36,326 nucleotides of DNA, from assembly GCF_002803075.1 (NCBI RefSeq), contig NZ_NNBK01000018.1, positions 1 to 36,326 on the forward strand, written 5' to 3'. Positions within the stretch are counted from its first letter, which is position 1. Every line of letters begins with the position of its first letter. The translations under genes were made by a program, and so were the position numbers. Below the pieces are notes generated by a model. The model had not been told where the DNA came from and did no database searches. It saw only the letters and a list, made by a program, of their open reading frames with translations. The stretch comes from Streptomyces sp. CB01373. Lineage in GTDB: Bacteria; Actinomycetota; Actinomycetes; Streptomycetales; Streptomycetaceae. Below are positions 15,561-23,918 of this stretch, piece after piece.

Positions 15561-17020
15561 CGGTTCCGACGGTGGCCTCCCTGTGCCGGGCCCTCGGTAC
15601 GGATCTCGCGCCGGCCGAGGGGTTCGCCGCCTCGTCGCGCGAGGTGTCCGCCGTGCACATCAGCGAACTGGCCGACCCGACCGGCTATCTGAACGGCGGG
15701 GAGCTGCTGCTGACGACGGGCCTGTCCCTGCCCCGGAACAAGCTCGGCTGCGAACGCTACGTCGGCCGCCTGGTGGAGGCGGAGCTGACCGCGCTGGCCC
15801 TCGGCCTCGGTCCGGTGCACACCGAGGTGCCCGCGCCGCTCCTGTCGGCCTGCCGCAAGCTCGGGCTGTGCCTGCTCACGGTCCCGCGGCCCACGCCGTT
15901 CCTGCGCATCACGAAGGCCTACTGGGCCGCCGTCTCCCGCACGGCCGAGCAGCACCTCAAGGACGTCCTGGCGACCCAGCGGGCGCTCGTCGACGCGGCC
16001 GCCTCCGCCGACCCGGTCGCCACGGTCCTGCACACCCTCGGCCGGTCGCTGGACGCCTGGGCGGCGGCGTACACACCGGCCGGCGAGGTCGACCAGGTGT
16101 TCCCCGCCGGAGCCGCCGAGCAGGCCGAGCGGGTACGCGCGGAGATCGTCCGGCTGGAGGGCGCCGGAGCGCACTCCGCCGCCTCGTTCGCGACCGGCTC
16201 GGGCGCGGTGATCGTCTTCCCGCTGGCCGTGCGGGAGCGCGCCGCGGGCTTCCTCGCGGTCGGCACCTCCACGCCGCTGGACCCCACCAGGCGCAGAGCC
16301 GTGCTGACGGCGTCGGCGTTGCTGAGCCTGGACGCGGTCCGCGGCGCGCGCGCCGCGTCCGTGGCCGACGAGGGGCAGCGCTGCGTCGGACTGCTGGTCG
16401 ACCTCGGGCACGCGGACGCCGCGCGCAGGCTCGCGGGCGCGGTACGGGCACCGGCCCCGCCGGACCACGTACGTCTCCTCGCGATGAGGGGCCGGGCGAG
16501 CGACATCCTCGTCGGAGTGGTCCGCCGCTGGTGTCCGGAGACGGTCGCCGTCCGGACGGACGAGGGCGCGGCCTGGTTCCTGGTCCCCGCGGACCACCCC
16601 CCGACCGCCTGCCTGGAGGACGCGCTACGGCGGGCGGACGCCGCCGCCGCGGCCGTCCTGACGGAGGCGGTCCCGGTCGGACAGGTGCCATCCGTCCGCG
16701 CGGTCGCCGCCGCGACGCTGGCGGACCTCGCCCCGGGCACCCGGCTGCTCGCCCGCCCCTCCGCGGGACCGCACGACGGTGACACGACCGCGCGGCTCGC
16801 CGCCGCCTGCGACGGGCTGAGCGACGCCCTGCGCCAGGCCCTCGTCGGCTACCTGCGCCATCACGGCCAGTGGGAGGCGGCCTCCCGCGCGCTCGGCGTC
16901 CACCGCAACACGCTCCGGCACCGCGTCTCGCGCTGCCGGGCGCTGCTCGGCGTGGACCTCACCGACCCGGACGTCACCGCGGAACTCTGGCTGCTGCTGC
17001 GCCGCCGGGGCATGGCGTAG
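15557..17020 (+). CDS. PucR-family transcriptional regulator
   Basis: The protein has 487 residues from GTG 15557, 5 nt after AGGAG; the open frame upstream to 15269 overlaps the divergent CoA-transferase gene and lacks a ribosome site. The N-terminal 120 residues match the PucR-type ligand domain (PTVASLCRALGTDL, VHISELADPTGYLNGGELLL, TTGLSLPRN). A variable middle follows. The C-terminal 60 residues are the PucR helix-turn-helix: LVGYLRHHGQWEAASRALGV followed by HRNTLRHRVSRCRALLGVDL. Such regulators control catabolism of purines, amino acids, GABA and related acids, often from a divergent position, so the glutarate-type operon next to it is the likely target. An AATGC-N13/15-GCATT inverted repeat near 15484-15507 is a possible operator. 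Confidence 0.9.
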   Translation: MTVPTVASLCRALGTDLAPAEGFAASSREVSAVHISELADPTGYLNGGELLLTTGLSLPRNKLGCERYVGRLVEAELTALALGLGPVHTEVPAPLLSACRKLGLCLLTVPRPTPFLRITKAYWAAVSRTAEQHLKDVLATQRALVDAAASADPVATVLHTLGRSLDAWAAAYTPAGEVDQVFPAGAAEQAERVRAEIVRLEGAGAHSAASFATGSGAVIVFPLAVRERAAGFLAVGTSTPLDPTRRRAVLTASALLSLDAVRGARAASVADEGQRCVGLLVDLGHADAARRLAGAVRAPAPPDHVRLLAMRGRASDILVGVVRRWCPETVAVRTDEGAAWFLVPADHPPTACLEDALRRADAAAAAVLTEAVPVGQVPSVRAVAAATLADLAPGTRLLARPSAGPHDGDTTARLAAACDGLSDALRQALVGYLRHHGQWEAASRALGVHRNTLRHRVSRCRALLGVDLTDPDVTAELWLLLRRRGMA

Positions 17021-17174
17021 GGGACGGCGGGCGTGCCGCGCGCGGCCGTCGGGCGCCGGGGCCGCCCTTGTTCGTGAAAACCACCGGCGGAAACGCGAAC
17101 TGGCGTGCGGAGAAGGGCTTTCGGAACGTAGTTTGTCGTCGGACAACCCGCGCGACGGAGAACGGACGGTACCC

Positions 17175-17990
17175 ATGACCCACCCCGCGACGAGCCCCGA
17201 CCCAGCGGCGCACCAGAAGATCGACACGACGGTGCCCCACTCGGCTCGGATCTGGAACTACTGGCTGGGTGGCAAGGACAACTACGCCGTCGACGAGGAG
17301 GCCGGCGACGCCTACACCGCCGTCTTCCCCGGCATCGTCACCATCGCCCGCAGCAGCCGCGGCTTCCTGCGCCGCAACATCACCTACCTGGTCACCGAGG
17401 CGGGCATCCGGCAGTTCCTGGACATCGGCACCGGCCTGCCGACGGCCGACAACACCCACGAGGTCGCCCAGCGCATCGCGCCCGAGTCCCGGATCGTCTA
17501 CGTCGACAACGACCCGATGGTCCTCGCCCACGCCCGCGCCCTGCTCTACTCCACCGCGGAGGGGGCGACCGCCTACGTCGACGCCAACGTGCTGGACCCC
17601 GACCGCATCCTCGCGGCCGCCGCCGACACGCTGGACTTCACCCGTCCCATCGCCCTGATCCTCAGCAACATCCTCGGCCACGTGGCCGATTACGACCAGG
17701 CTCGCTCCATCGTCACCCGGCTGATGGACGCGCTGCCGTCCGGCAGCTACCTGTCCATCAACGACGGTTCGCTCGGCACCGACCCGGACTTCGAAGCGGC
17801 CCAGGAGGGCTACAACAAGAGCGGGGCCATCCCGTACAACCTGCGCACCGTCGAGCAGATGACCGCGTTCTTCGACGGGCTGGAGTTCGTGGAGCCCGGC
17901 GTCGTCTCCGTCCCGCACTGGCGTCCGGACCCCGAGGCCCCCGCCGCGGCGGCCGTCGCCGAGCACGGAGGCCTCGCGCGCAAGCCGTGA
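17175..17990 (+). CDS. SAM-dependent methyltransferase, DUF574 (Methyltransf_19) family
   Basis: The protein has 271 residues and starts at ATG 17175; GGAG lies about 15 nt upstream, so the ribosome site is weak. The start fits the family N-terminus, which runs into the signature ARIWNYWLGGKDNYAVDEEA. The SAM-binding motif is FLDIGTGLPTADNTHEVAQ, with the acidic residue D in VYVDNDPMVLAHARALL and motif IV-like LILSNILGHVADY. The family is abundant in Streptomyces (tens of copies) and its substrates are unknown. The protein is soluble. It is monocistronic: PucR gene ends 154 bp upstream, and a terminator follows. A TTGTC-GTCG-GACAA inverted repeat at 17133-17146 in its upstream region could be an operator. 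Confidence 0.9.
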   Translation: MTHPATSPDPAAHQKIDTTVPHSARIWNYWLGGKDNYAVDEEAGDAYTAVFPGIVTIARSSRGFLRRNITYLVTEAGIRQFLDIGTGLPTADNTHEVAQRIAPESRIVYVDNDPMVLAHARALLYSTAEGATAYVDANVLDPDRILAAAADTLDFTRPIALILSNILGHVADYDQARSIVTRLMDALPSGSYLSINDGSLGTDPDFEAAQEGYNKSGAIPYNLRTVEQMTAFFDGLEFVEPGVVSVPHWRPDPEAPAAAAVAEHGGLARKP

Positions 17991-18009
17991 CACCCGCGCG
18001 AGCCGTCCC

Positions 18010-18053
18010 GCGGCCGTGACCGAACCGCCGACGCGGTGCTCGGTCACGGCCGC
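18010..18053. terminator. Bidirectional terminator between methyltransferase and polX
   Basis: A perfect 14-bp inverted repeat: GCGGCCGTGACCGA (18010-18023) and TCGGTCACGGCCGC (18040-18053), loop 16 nt. It lies between convergent stops at 17990 and 18078. Confidence 0.85.
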
Positions 18054-18077
18054 GTGCTGGGGGGCTCCCGAACCGCC

Positions 18078-19805
18078 TCAGGCGGCCCCGTCCTTGCGCA
18101 GGAAGCCGCGCAGCCGCCGCAGCGGCCAGGTGTTGATCACATCGTCCGGGGTCAGCCACCCGCGCTGCGCCGTGCCGATTCCGTAGCGCAGGTAGGCGAG
18201 ATGGAGGAGGGAGTGGGCGTCGGAGTCGACGGCGAACCTCACCCCGTGGCTCCTGGCCCGCAGGATGTCCTCGTCGCCCAGGTCGAGACGGTCCGGCTGG
18301 GCGTTGATCTCCAGGGCCGTGCCGGTGCGGGCGCAGGCCGCGAACACCTCGTCGAGGTCGGCGTCGATGCCGGGCCGCCTGCCGATCAGCCGGGTGGTGG
18401 GGTGCCCGATGACATGGACGTGCGGGTTCTCGCAGGCGCGTACGAGCCGCCGGGTCATCGCCCCGCGGCCGAGGCCGAAGTGGGAGTGCACCGAGGCCAC
18501 GCAGAGGTCGAAGCCCGCGAGGAACTCGTCGGGCCAGTCCACCTCCCCGTCCGGGCCGATGTTGAGCTCGGTGCCGTGCAGCAGCCGCATCCGGTGGTGC
18601 CGGCCGTCCAGTGACCGCACCTGCTCGCGCTGGGCGAGGACCTTCTCCTCGGTCATGCGCTGCATGGCGAGGCCGGGCGCGTGGTCGGTGACCGCGTAGT
18701 ACGCGTAGCCCCGGCCGGCGGCCGCCGCCACCATCTCCTCCAGCGGGGCGAGACCGTCGGTGAGGTCGGTGTGGGTGTGCAGGTCGCCCCTGATGTCGTC
18801 CTCCGTGACCACCTCGGGCAGTTCACCGCGCAGACCGGCCTCGATCTCGCCCCGGTCCTCGCGCAGCGTGGGCGGGATCCAGGGCAGGCCGAGCCTGGCG
18901 TACACGTCCTCCTCCGAGCGGGAGGCGACCCGTTCCCCGCTCTCGGCGTCGAACAGGCCGTACTCGGAGAGCTTCAGCCCCAGATGGACGGCGATCGTCC
19001 GGGTACGGATGTTGTGCCCCTTGGAGCCGGTGAAGTACTGCAGCGCCGCGCCCCAGGAGTCCGGCCGCACCACGCGCAGGTCGACCTGGACGCCCGTGTC
19101 GGTACGGATCGAGGTCTTCTTCGCGCCGTGCGCGATGACCTCGGCGGTCGTGGGCAGTTCGGTCAGCGCGTCCATGAAGGGCGCCGACCGCTCGGCGGCG
19201 ACGAGGACGTCGATGTCCCCGACCGTCTCCCTCATGCGGCGCAGCGATCCGGCGTACGCGCACCGCGCACAGCCGGTGATCCGGGAGAGTTCGGCGACGA
19301 CGTCCTCGGCGGCCTCCGTGGCGGTGCCCAGCAGGATCCGCTCGCCGGCCTGCCGCATGAGGGCGATGCCGTGCAGGATGTTCTCCTCGGTCTTCTTCCC
19401 GAAGCCCTTCAGATCGCGCAGCCTCTCCGCCTTGATCGCGTCGGCCAGTTCGGCCACCGAGGAGATGTGCAGGTCCTCGTAGAGGGTCATCGCCTTCCTG
19501 GGGCCGAGGGTGGGGATGGTGATCAACTGCCGTACCCCGGCGGGAATCCTGGCCCGCGTCTCCTCCACCACCGTGACGTTTCCGGTGCGGAGGTACTCGA
19601 CGACCTTCTCGGCGATCGACCTGCCGACGCCCGGGATCTCCTTCAGACCCGCGACGTCGAGGCGGGAGACGTCGGCGGGGTGGCCGCCGATGGCACGGGC
19701 GGCCTTCTCGTAGGCGCGCGCCTTGAACGCGTCGCCTCCGGTGATGGCGATGAGGTCCGCGTACTCCTGGAGGAGCGCCTCGACCTCCTCGTTGGCCCGC
19801 ACCAC
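18078..19805 (-). CDS. polX: Family X DNA polymerase/3'-5' exonuclease PolX
   Basis: The protein has 575 residues, the standard bacterial PolX length. Two consecutive GTG codons (19805, 19802) are both possible starts; no clear ribosome site is seen. The N-terminal 8-kDa and helix-hairpin-helix region contains LKEIPGVGRSIAEKVVEYL and LKGFGKKTEENILHGI. The nucleotidyltransferase site has AGSLRRMRETVGDIDVLVAA with metal-binding D197 and D199, and a third Asp in VQVDLRVV. The C-terminal PHP domain starts near residue 343 with GDLHTHTDLTDG and continues with TELNIGPDG, SVHSHFG and DSDAHS, giving the metal ligands for the exonuclease/AP-endonuclease activity. It acts in gap filling during base-excision repair. 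It lies downstream of a PP2C gene on the same strand, 70 bp away. Confidence 0.95.
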   Translation of the reverse strand: MVRANEEVEALLQEYADLIAITGGDAFKARAYEKAARAIGGHPADVSRLDVAGLKEIPGVGRSIAEKVVEYLRTGNVTVVEETRARIPAGVRQLITIPTLGPRKAMTLYEDLHISSVAELADAIKAERLRDLKGFGKKTEENILHGIALMRQAGERILLGTATEAAEDVVAELSRITGCARCAYAGSLRRMRETVGDIDVLVAAERSAPFMDALTELPTTAEVIAHGAKKTSIRTDTGVQVDLRVVRPDSWGAALQYFTGSKGHNIRTRTIAVHLGLKLSEYGLFDAESGERVASRSEEDVYARLGLPWIPPTLREDRGEIEAGLRGELPEVVTEDDIRGDLHTHTDLTDGLAPLEEMVAAAAGRGYAYYAVTDHAPGLAMQRMTEEKVLAQREQVRSLDGRHHRMRLLHGTELNIGPDGEVDWPDEFLAGFDLCVASVHSHFGLGRGAMTRRLVRACENPHVHVIGHPTTRLIGRRPGIDADLDEVFAACARTGTALEINAQPDRLDLGDEDILRARSHGVRFAVDSDAHSLLHLAYLRYGIGTAQRGWLTPDDVINTWPLRRLRGFLRKDGAA

Positions 19806-19875
19806 GTCTCACAGTCTAGGAACCGACCCCTCCGGCGGGCCAGGTGAGAGGTACGCGCCGGGACGGGCGGAGGGG

Positions 19876-20616
19876 TCACCGCTCCACGACCCGCACCAGG
19901 GCGAGCGTGATGTTGTCGGGACCGCCGGCGGCGATGGCGGCCTTCCACAGCTCGAAGGCGGCCCGGCCGTCGTCGAACTCCCTCAGCAGCTCGTCCAGGA
20001 CGTCGTTCGGCAGCGGATCGGTCAGGCCGTCGGTGCAGATCAGGTACCGGTCGCCCGGGGCGAGGGCGCAGGCCGTCACATGCGGGGTGACGGCGTGGAA
20101 CGTCCGGGCGCCGCCGAGGGCCTGGGTCAGGAGCGAGATCGTGCGCTGCCCCGGCGGGGTCGGCGGGTTGTCGTCCACGCTGACCTGGAGCAGCCCGTCC
20201 CGGGGCGCGGCGAAGACCCGGCTGTCGCCCACGTTGAACGCCAGCAGCGACCCGGGCAGCAGGACGGCGCCCGCGACGGTGGTGCCCATCGTGGCCGGTC
20301 CGTCGTTCTCCGCGGCCGTGTACACCCGGCGGTTGCAGGCGTGCAGTGCCTCGCGGACGTCGTCCTCGCCGGTCATGCCGGGCCCGGACCGCGCGAGCTG
20401 CCGGACCACCAGGGAACTGGCCACATCGCCTCCGGGCTGGCCGCCGATCCCGTCGGCGACCGCGACGACCAGGGGCGCGCCGAGCGGGAACACCAGCGTC
20501 TGCGGATTCTCGGTCACCGTGGCGCACAGGGTCCACGGCCCGGCGACCAGGCTGTCCTCGTTGTGCTCGCGGATCAGTCCCGGATGGCTCAGCGCACTGA
20601 CAGCGACGTACGTCAT
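19876..20616 (-). CDS. PP2C-family serine/threonine protein phosphatase
   Basis: The protein has 246 residues from ATG 20616, the size of a bare PP2C domain. All four metal-binding motifs are present: HNEDSL near residue 18-23, VADGIGG with D55, GDSRVF with D131, CTDGLTD with D196, and GGPDNITL with D234. It has no membrane segment or sensor domain, so it is a soluble phosphatase reversing Ser/Thr protein kinases; no kinase gene is in the window. It is divergent from the baeRF gene across 235 bp and precedes polX on the same strand. Confidence 0.93.
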   Translation of the reverse strand: MTYVAVSALSHPGLIREHNEDSLVAGPWTLCATVTENPQTLVFPLGAPLVVAVADGIGGQPGGDVASSLVVRQLARSGPGMTGEDDVREALHACNRRVYTAAENDGPATMGTTVAGAVLLPGSLLAFNVGDSRVFAAPRDGLLQVSVDDNPPTPPGQRTISLLTQALGGARTFHAVTPHVTACALAPGDRYLICTDGLTDPLPNDVLDELLREFDDGRAAFELWKAAIAAGGPDNITLALVRVVER

Positions 20617-20851
20617 CACAGGCCACCGCCTTCCCCTGCCCGTCGGGCGGATCGCGTGTCCGCCGCCGGGGCGGATCGCGCGCCGAGACCCATTGTCGTG
20701 TGCGCCGCCGGGCGGTGCAGCCCGAACAGCCCGAGTCCGGGGCGCCCGGCCGGCCGGAACGGTGGGAGACTGGCCGGGTGGGTGGCTGGCGAGCCGGCCG
20801 GGAGGCCGCCGTGAGCGGCTTCGGGCGGGCGCGGGGCAGTCGGGAGCGACC

Positions 20852-21970
20852 ATGAGGCTTTCCTTTCTCGAACCTCTGTACAAGCAGTCCGGTCCGTTCG
20901 CTTCGGTGTATCTGGACACCTCCCGCGACAGCGCCGTCGCCGATCCCGACGCGGCCATAGGACTGCGGTGGCGGCACCTGCGGGACGCCCTGACGTCCGA
21001 GGGGGCGGACCGGGGCACCATCACCGCGGTGGCCGACCTCGTGGGCAGCGATATGGAGGTCCCCGGCACCCACGGGCAGGCGGTGTTCACCGCGCACGGC
21101 CACGCGGCCCTGCTGGACGAGCTGCCGGTCCCGCCCGCACGGGACACGGCGCACTTCGGAACGCTGCCGGACATCATGCCGCTGATCGCCCAGCACGCCC
21201 CCGGGATCCCGTACCTGGCGGTGCGGGTCCGCTACGGCGGACGTCACTCCACGGACGCGACGGGCACCGTGCGCGTCGACGCCGAGGCCGGCGTCTGGCC
21301 CCTGACCAAGGTCGCGCCCGGGTACCGCCTGCACGAGGAGATCCCGGCGGGCGACTGGCCGCGGGCGGCCCGGGTGATCGGCCGGGAACTGGAGGGCCAC
21401 GCACGGCGCATCGACTGCGAAGCGGTGGTCGTCGCGGGAGACGCCTGGGCCCGCGGCATCCTCGTCAACCGGCTTCCCGCGCCGTTGCGCGGACATGTCA
21501 CCACGGTGGAGGGCACAGGCGACGCGGTGCCGGGGCGGGCCCTGCTGGAGCAGCGGCTGGAGAGCCTGTTCAGGGGACGCATGGCCGCGCACGACCGACG
21601 CCTGCTGGACGTCTTCCTGGCCCAACGCGCCCACGGCGCGGTGACGGCCGAGGGATTGCCCGCCGCCGTGGCCGCCCTGCAACGGGGCCAGGTCAGGGCG
21701 CTGCTCCTCAACAACCACCCCGAGTCGCCGCTGCGCCTGTGGGTCGGCCCGGAACCCGGCCAACTGGCGCTCACCGAAGAGGAGTTGCGCTCCTACGGCG
21801 TCCAGGACGTACGCCGGGAGCGCGCCGACGCGGCACTGACCCGTGCGCTGGTCGGCACCCGGGCGGAACTCGTCCTGGTGCCCGAGCGGGAGGCTCGGGT
21901 GCACGAGGGCGTGGGCGTCCTGCTGCGCTGTCCGCTGCCCCGCGGCGGCCAGGACGCACCGGTGGCATGA
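20852..21970 (+). CDS. baeRF family 2 protein (Rv2629-like, Vms1/eRF1-related)
   Basis: The protein has 372 residues from ATG 20852, preceded by GGGAG. It resembles the bacterial archaeo-eukaryotic release factor (baeRF family 2) group: an N-terminal domain with FLEPLYKQSGPFASVYLDTS and RWRHLRDAL, a VMS1-like RNase-H-fold core (YLAVRVRYGGRH, EAVVVAGDAWARGILVNRLP) and a C-terminal L7Ae-like region ending in ADAALTRALVGTRAELVLVP. M. tuberculosis Rv2629 belongs to this group and to the DosR regulon. Relatives (Vms1/ANKZF1) release peptidyl-tRNA from stalled ribosomes, so ribosome rescue or hibernation is a reasonable guess. It is convergent with the Rv1733c-like gene, 12 bp between stops. Confidence 0.8.
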   Translation: MRLSFLEPLYKQSGPFASVYLDTSRDSAVADPDAAIGLRWRHLRDALTSEGADRGTITAVADLVGSDMEVPGTHGQAVFTAHGHAALLDELPVPPARDTAHFGTLPDIMPLIAQHAPGIPYLAVRVRYGGRHSTDATGTVRVDAEAGVWPLTKVAPGYRLHEEIPAGDWPRAARVIGRELEGHARRIDCEAVVVAGDAWARGILVNRLPAPLRGHVTTVEGTGDAVPGRALLEQRLESLFRGRMAAHDRRLLDVFLAQRAHGAVTAEGLPAAVAALQRGQVRALLLNNHPESPLRLWVGPEPGQLALTEEELRSYGVQDVRRERADAALTRALVGTRAELVLVPEREARVHEGVGVLLRCPLPRGGQDAPVA

Positions 21971-21982
21971 CGTCCGCGCGAC

Positions 21983-22564
21983 TCAGCGTGCCGCGCGGCC
22001 CCACTGGGGTCCGACCTCGCGCCACTCGGCCTCCCAGGCGCGGGCACGCCGCCGGTCGAGCGCGGCGCGGGCCGCACAGCATCCGGCGCCGGCGGCACCC
22101 GCGACGGCGAGCGACACCAGCGCGCCCGTGGCCGCCGCCTGTGTCGCGGCCTGGGACGGGGTCAGGGGCGGGGGAGTGACCCGGTGGTGCTGATCGGTCC
22201 ATATTCCGATCCGGTCGCCCGCTTCGAAGGTGGGCGCGACCAGGGTCCGGGCCTCGTGCCGGGTGCCGTCCGGTTCCGTCCAGCGGACGGTCCCCGAGAC
22301 CCGGTCGTCCGGCGTCGTCACACTGTCGCCGCCGGGCCGGGCCGTGGCGACCAGGACGGCGGTGGCCGGGTGCCGCTCCACCTGCTGCCGGGCGAGGCCG
22401 TCCGCCGCCGCCTGGCCGACGACCACCCCCGTCAGGGGAGCGCCCACCGAGATGACGGCCCACGTGGCCAGCAGGGCCCAGCCCTCGATCACGTCCTCGC
22501 GCCGGCGCATCGGATTGCTCCGCCACCGCCACAGCGGACGCCGGCCGGGTGTGTTCGCCCTCAT
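21983..22564 (-). CDS. Rv1733c-like two-TM membrane protein
   Basis: The protein has 193 residues from ATG 22564, preceded by GGAGGGAGC. It has the Rv1733c layout: an N-terminal RWRSNPMRRREDVIEGWALL signature, TM1 at about 30-55 (TWAVISVGAPLTGVVVGQ), an extracytoplasmic domain of about 90 residues with TVRWTEPDGTRHEARTLV and GDRIGIWTDQHHRVT, TM2 at about 145-168 (ALVSLAVAGAAGAGCCAA) and a short basic tail. Rv1733c is a strongly DosR-induced membrane antigen of unknown function. Streptomyces has many paralogues. It is divergent from the universal stress protein gene, and two GGGCC...GGCC inverted repeats lie between them. Confidence 0.88.
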   Translation of the reverse strand: MRANTPGRRPLWRWRSNPMRRREDVIEGWALLATWAVISVGAPLTGVVVGQAAADGLARQQVERHPATAVLVATARPGGDSVTTPDDRVSGTVRWTEPDGTRHEARTLVAPTFEAGDRIGIWTDQHHRVTPPPLTPSQAATQAAATGALVSLAVAGAAGAGCCAARAALDRRRARAWEAEWREVGPQWGRAAR

Positions 22565-22595
22565 CGCTGCTCCCTCCGGACCTCCGACCACCACC

Positions 22596-22609
22596 GGGCC
22601 CTTGGGCCA
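22596..22609. promoter_or_regulatory. DosR-like inverted repeat A
   Basis: GGGCC-CTTG-GGCCA, a 14-bp element with GGG and CC(C) ends separated by 8 nt, like the mycobacterial DosR box core (GGGACTWWAGTCCC). It lies 32 nt upstream of the Rv1733c-like start. The match is by form only. Confidence 0.3.
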
Positions 22610-22757
22610 CCCCCGGCCCGCCGAGCGGACGGTCGCCTGAACGGCTCCCTCCACCTTCAGCCTGACATCCTTCCGGGCCGCCGTCCTGGGGCCGCCCGAC
22701 GCGGGCACACCGGCCGTACGTCCCCGCCGGGGCGGGACCCCGGGCCCACCGTCCGCC

Positions 22758-22771
22758 GGGCCGGTCGGCCC
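22758..22771. promoter_or_regulatory. DosR-like inverted repeat B
   Basis: GGGCCG-GT-CGGCCC is a perfect 14-bp inverted repeat apart from its central two bases, with the GGG-N8-CCC form of the DosR/DevR core. It lies between the divergent Rv1733c-like and stress-protein genes, 236 nt from the latter. Confidence 0.4.
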
Positions 22772-23006
22772 ACTCCCGCCGCGGCCCGGACGCGCGACAC
22801 TGGAAGAGCGCGCGGAGCACGGAGCGCGCGGAGTACGACCCGAGACCGACACGGTCCTGGTCCCGGAGGAGAAGACGGGCACCAGGACCATCCCGGTGCG
22901 GCGCGTCCGAGCAGGGGGCGCTCCATGCCGCACCCGGGTGCGCGGCCGGTGTGGCGCCGGCCGCGCACCCGCCGGGGGACGGTGCGGGAACGAGGAGGTG
23001 ACCGCC

Positions 23007-23906
23007 ATGCTGAGACCCGTCGTGGCCGGCCTGGACGGTTCGCGCGAGAGCCTCGCCGCAGCCCACTGGGCGGCCAGGGAGGCCCTCCGGCGGGGGCTGC
23101 CGCTCCGGCTGGTGCACGCCTGGGAGGGCCTGCCCGACACCGCCGGGAGCACGGGCCTGCCCGAGGTGCGCGTGCCGCAGGCCCGTGCGCGCCGGATGCT
23201 CCGCGACACGGTCGGCGCGTTGGCCGCTTCGTACCCGCGCCTCGACCTGTCGAGCGAGCAGGTGCGCCGGCAGCCGGGTCCCGCGCTGCTCGACGAGGCG
23301 GCGCACGCCGAGCTGCTGGTCATCGGCAGCCAGGGGCTGGGCGCGGTCGGAGGCTTCGTCCTGGGCTCGGTGGCCATGGCGACCGCCGTGCACGCCGAGC
23401 GGCCCGTCGTCCTCGTACGGGCGGGGGAGACGGCGGGGAGCGAACATCTGCCGGACGTCTCCGGACACGTCTCGGCGGGGACCGCGCACCGTGACGTGGC
23501 GGTCGCCGTCGACACCGACGGCTCCTGCGACGACGTCCTGGACTTCGCCCTCCGCGCCGCCGAACTGCGCGGGGCGCCTCTGCGGGTGGTGCACGCCTGG
23601 CACGTGCCGCTGACCCACGGGCTGCCGGACGCGCGCACCCGGGCATCGTTCCGGCAGGAGGCGGAACGGGAACTGGCAGCGCTGCTGGAGCCCTGGCGGC
23701 GGAAGTTCCCCGCCGTGTACGTGGCCGCGACCCTGCACGAGGGGCGCCCGGCCCACGTTCTGCCGGGCGCCGTGAGCGGGTCGGGCCTGCTGGTGGTGGG
23801 CCGCCGCAGGCGGCACCCCGCGATCGGCGCGCACGCGGGTCCGGTGACGCACGCCCTCGTCCACCACGTCACCCGCCCGGTCGCGCTCGTGCCCCACGAC
23901 GACTGA
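23007..23906 (+). CDS. Tandem-domain universal stress protein (UspA family)
   Basis: The protein has 299 residues from ATG 23007, 8 nt after AGGAGG (an in-frame GTG at 22998 overlaps that ribosome site and is less likely). Two Usp domains are seen. Domain 1 (about 1-145) begins VVAGLDGSRESLAAAHWAAR and ends with the ATP-binding G-2X-G-9X-G(S) pattern in GSQGLGAVGGFVLGSVAMA, followed by ERPVVLVR. Domain 2 (about 160-297) begins RDVAVAVDTDGSCDDVLDFA and ends VVGRRRRHPAIGAHAGPVTH, where the ATP motif is degenerate, so only domain 1 is expected to bind ATP. M. tuberculosis DosR-regulon Usps such as Rv2623 have the same two-domain form and restrain growth. It is convergent with the CBS-BON gene, 12 bp between stops. 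Confidence 0.95.
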   Translation: MLRPVVAGLDGSRESLAAAHWAAREALRRGLPLRLVHAWEGLPDTAGSTGLPEVRVPQARARRMLRDTVGALAASYPRLDLSSEQVRRQPGPALLDEAAHAELLVIGSQGLGAVGGFVLGSVAMATAVHAERPVVLVRAGETAGSEHLPDVSGHVSAGTAHRDVAVAVDTDGSCDDVLDFALRAAELRGAPLRVVHAWHVPLTHGLPDARTRASFRQEAERELAALLEPWRRKFPAVYVAATLHEGRPAHVLPGAVSGSGLLVVGRRRRHPAIGAHAGPVTHALVHHVTRPVALVPHDD

Positions 23907-23918
23907 ACCGGCCGGCGT

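Larger units (their letters stand above)
22565..23006. other. Divergent promoter region of Rv1733c-like and stress-protein genes
   Basis: No coding sequence is supported in these 442 bp. The region holds two 14-bp inverted repeats (listed separately), a second palindrome-rich stretch around 22720-22750, and the stress-protein ribosome site AGGAGG at 22993-22998. GC content is very high, so chance palindromes are expected here. Confidence 0.6.

Noticed and set aside
17122..17146. ECF-type promoter (GGAAC) before the methyltransferase gene
   Set aside because: No matching -10 element at 16-17 nt; only a short TTGTC-GTCG-GACAA inverted repeat is present.
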